From the NCBI GenBank assembly GCA_037447655.1, contig JBBHKE010003562.1, forward strand, positions 1-18,957: DNA of 18,957 nt, in the 5' to 3' direction. The notes beneath the pieces were generated by a model. That model was given only the letters and a program-made list of their open reading frames with translations, was not told where the DNA came from and did not search any database. Origin of the DNA: Zygnema cylindricum (taxonomy: Eukaryota; Streptophyta; Zygnematophyceae; Zygnematales; Zygnemataceae). This document shows positions 18,729 to 18,957 of this stretch, one piece after another (positions within the stretch are counted from its first letter, which is position 1; every line of letters starts with the position of its first letter). The position numbers and the translations under genes were made by a program.

Positions 18729-18825
18729 CTGCAAAACGACAAAAGACAAAAAAGACAAAAAAACTAAAAAAGGAAGCTCAAAATACTATGAACAATGGAC
18801 GCCCAAAAACTGCAAAACGACAAAA
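18721..18825. repeat. Direct repeat duplicating a RecQ splice acceptor (81-bp offset)
   Basis: Two identical 24-base copies (18721-18744 and 18802-18825) each contain, on the minus strand, GTCGTTTTGCAG followed by TTTTTGGG. Weaker similarity continues into the exon side: FWVSIVKS from the used copy against FWASIVHS from the upstream copy. The acceptor nearer the exon (AG at 18730-18729) gives an open reading frame into motif II. The upstream copy runs into an in-frame TAG. Confidence 0.85.
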
Positions 18826-18957
18826 AGGGACAAACAAACAATAAGACTAAAAAAACTCGATAAGTCAAAAAAACTCAAAAAAGCCGGAAAACTCAAGAAA
18901 AGACAACCAAGAAAATTTAAAGACTAGAAAACCCAAAAAACTGAAAAAACATGAAAA
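18745..18957 (-). other. Upstream RecQ intron sequence, no exon seen
   Basis: A-rich on plus, T-rich in gene sense, with repeated AAAAAACTCAAAAA / GACTAAAAAAACT blocks. No codons for the upstream RecQ motifs (GKS Walker A, motif Ia) are visible before the window ends. Confidence 0.6.

Noticed and set aside
1-18957. CRISPR arrays, tRNA or rRNA genes, autonomous transposons
   Set aside because: No regular repeat-spacer structure, no tRNA-like internal box pairs, and no reverse transcriptase, integrase or transposase motifs in any frame I read.

Overview
The window is nuclear DNA from a land plant. A U-box/ARM-repeat E3 ligase with the plant-specific N-terminal domain lies at the left end. Both recognisable genes are split by introns, and plant telo-box motifs (AAACCCTA) recur. 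I cannot name the genus. The most striking global property is heavy expansion of CT/GA low-complexity DNA in introns, between genes and even inside coding sequence.

Left end (1-5125): after GA-rich and CT-rich simple sequence, a plus-strand gene for a PUB2/PUB4-like U-box/ARM E3 ubiquitin ligase is visible as three exons (about 650-772, 1865-4615, 5018-5125). The first intron (773-1864) is an almost unbroken polypyrimidine tract. The last intron (4616-5017) begins as a purine-rich tract. The 5' end of the gene probably lies outside the window.

Middle (about 5.2-16.4 kb): I find no convincing gene. This 11 kb is AT-rich intergenic DNA with CT/GA tracts, poly(A) runs and a 107-bp tandem duplication. 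It also holds two large imperfect foldbacks (10692-10960 and 11355-11717), two short promoter-like motif clusters, and a roughly 450-bp CpG-dense island (14530-14990) rich in ACGT-core, RY and E2F-like motifs.

Right end (16.46-18.73 kb, minus strand): four exons of a RecQ-family DNA helicase can be joined in frame, running from motif II (DEAH) through motif IV. Upstream exons (Walker A) lie beyond the right edge. Downstream exons (motifs V-VI, RQC, HRDC) are lost at a 10-N assembly gap at 16448-16457. The two genes converge (PUB plus, RecQ minus). Nothing suggests they act together: one is a ubiquitin ligase and the other a genome-maintenance helicase.

I see no tRNA, rRNA, CRISPR array or autonomous transposon, and no evidence of a multi-gene novel system. 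The items most worth follow-up are the two foldbacks, the CpG/ACGT island, the polypyrimidine introns, and the duplicated splice acceptor in the RecQ gene.
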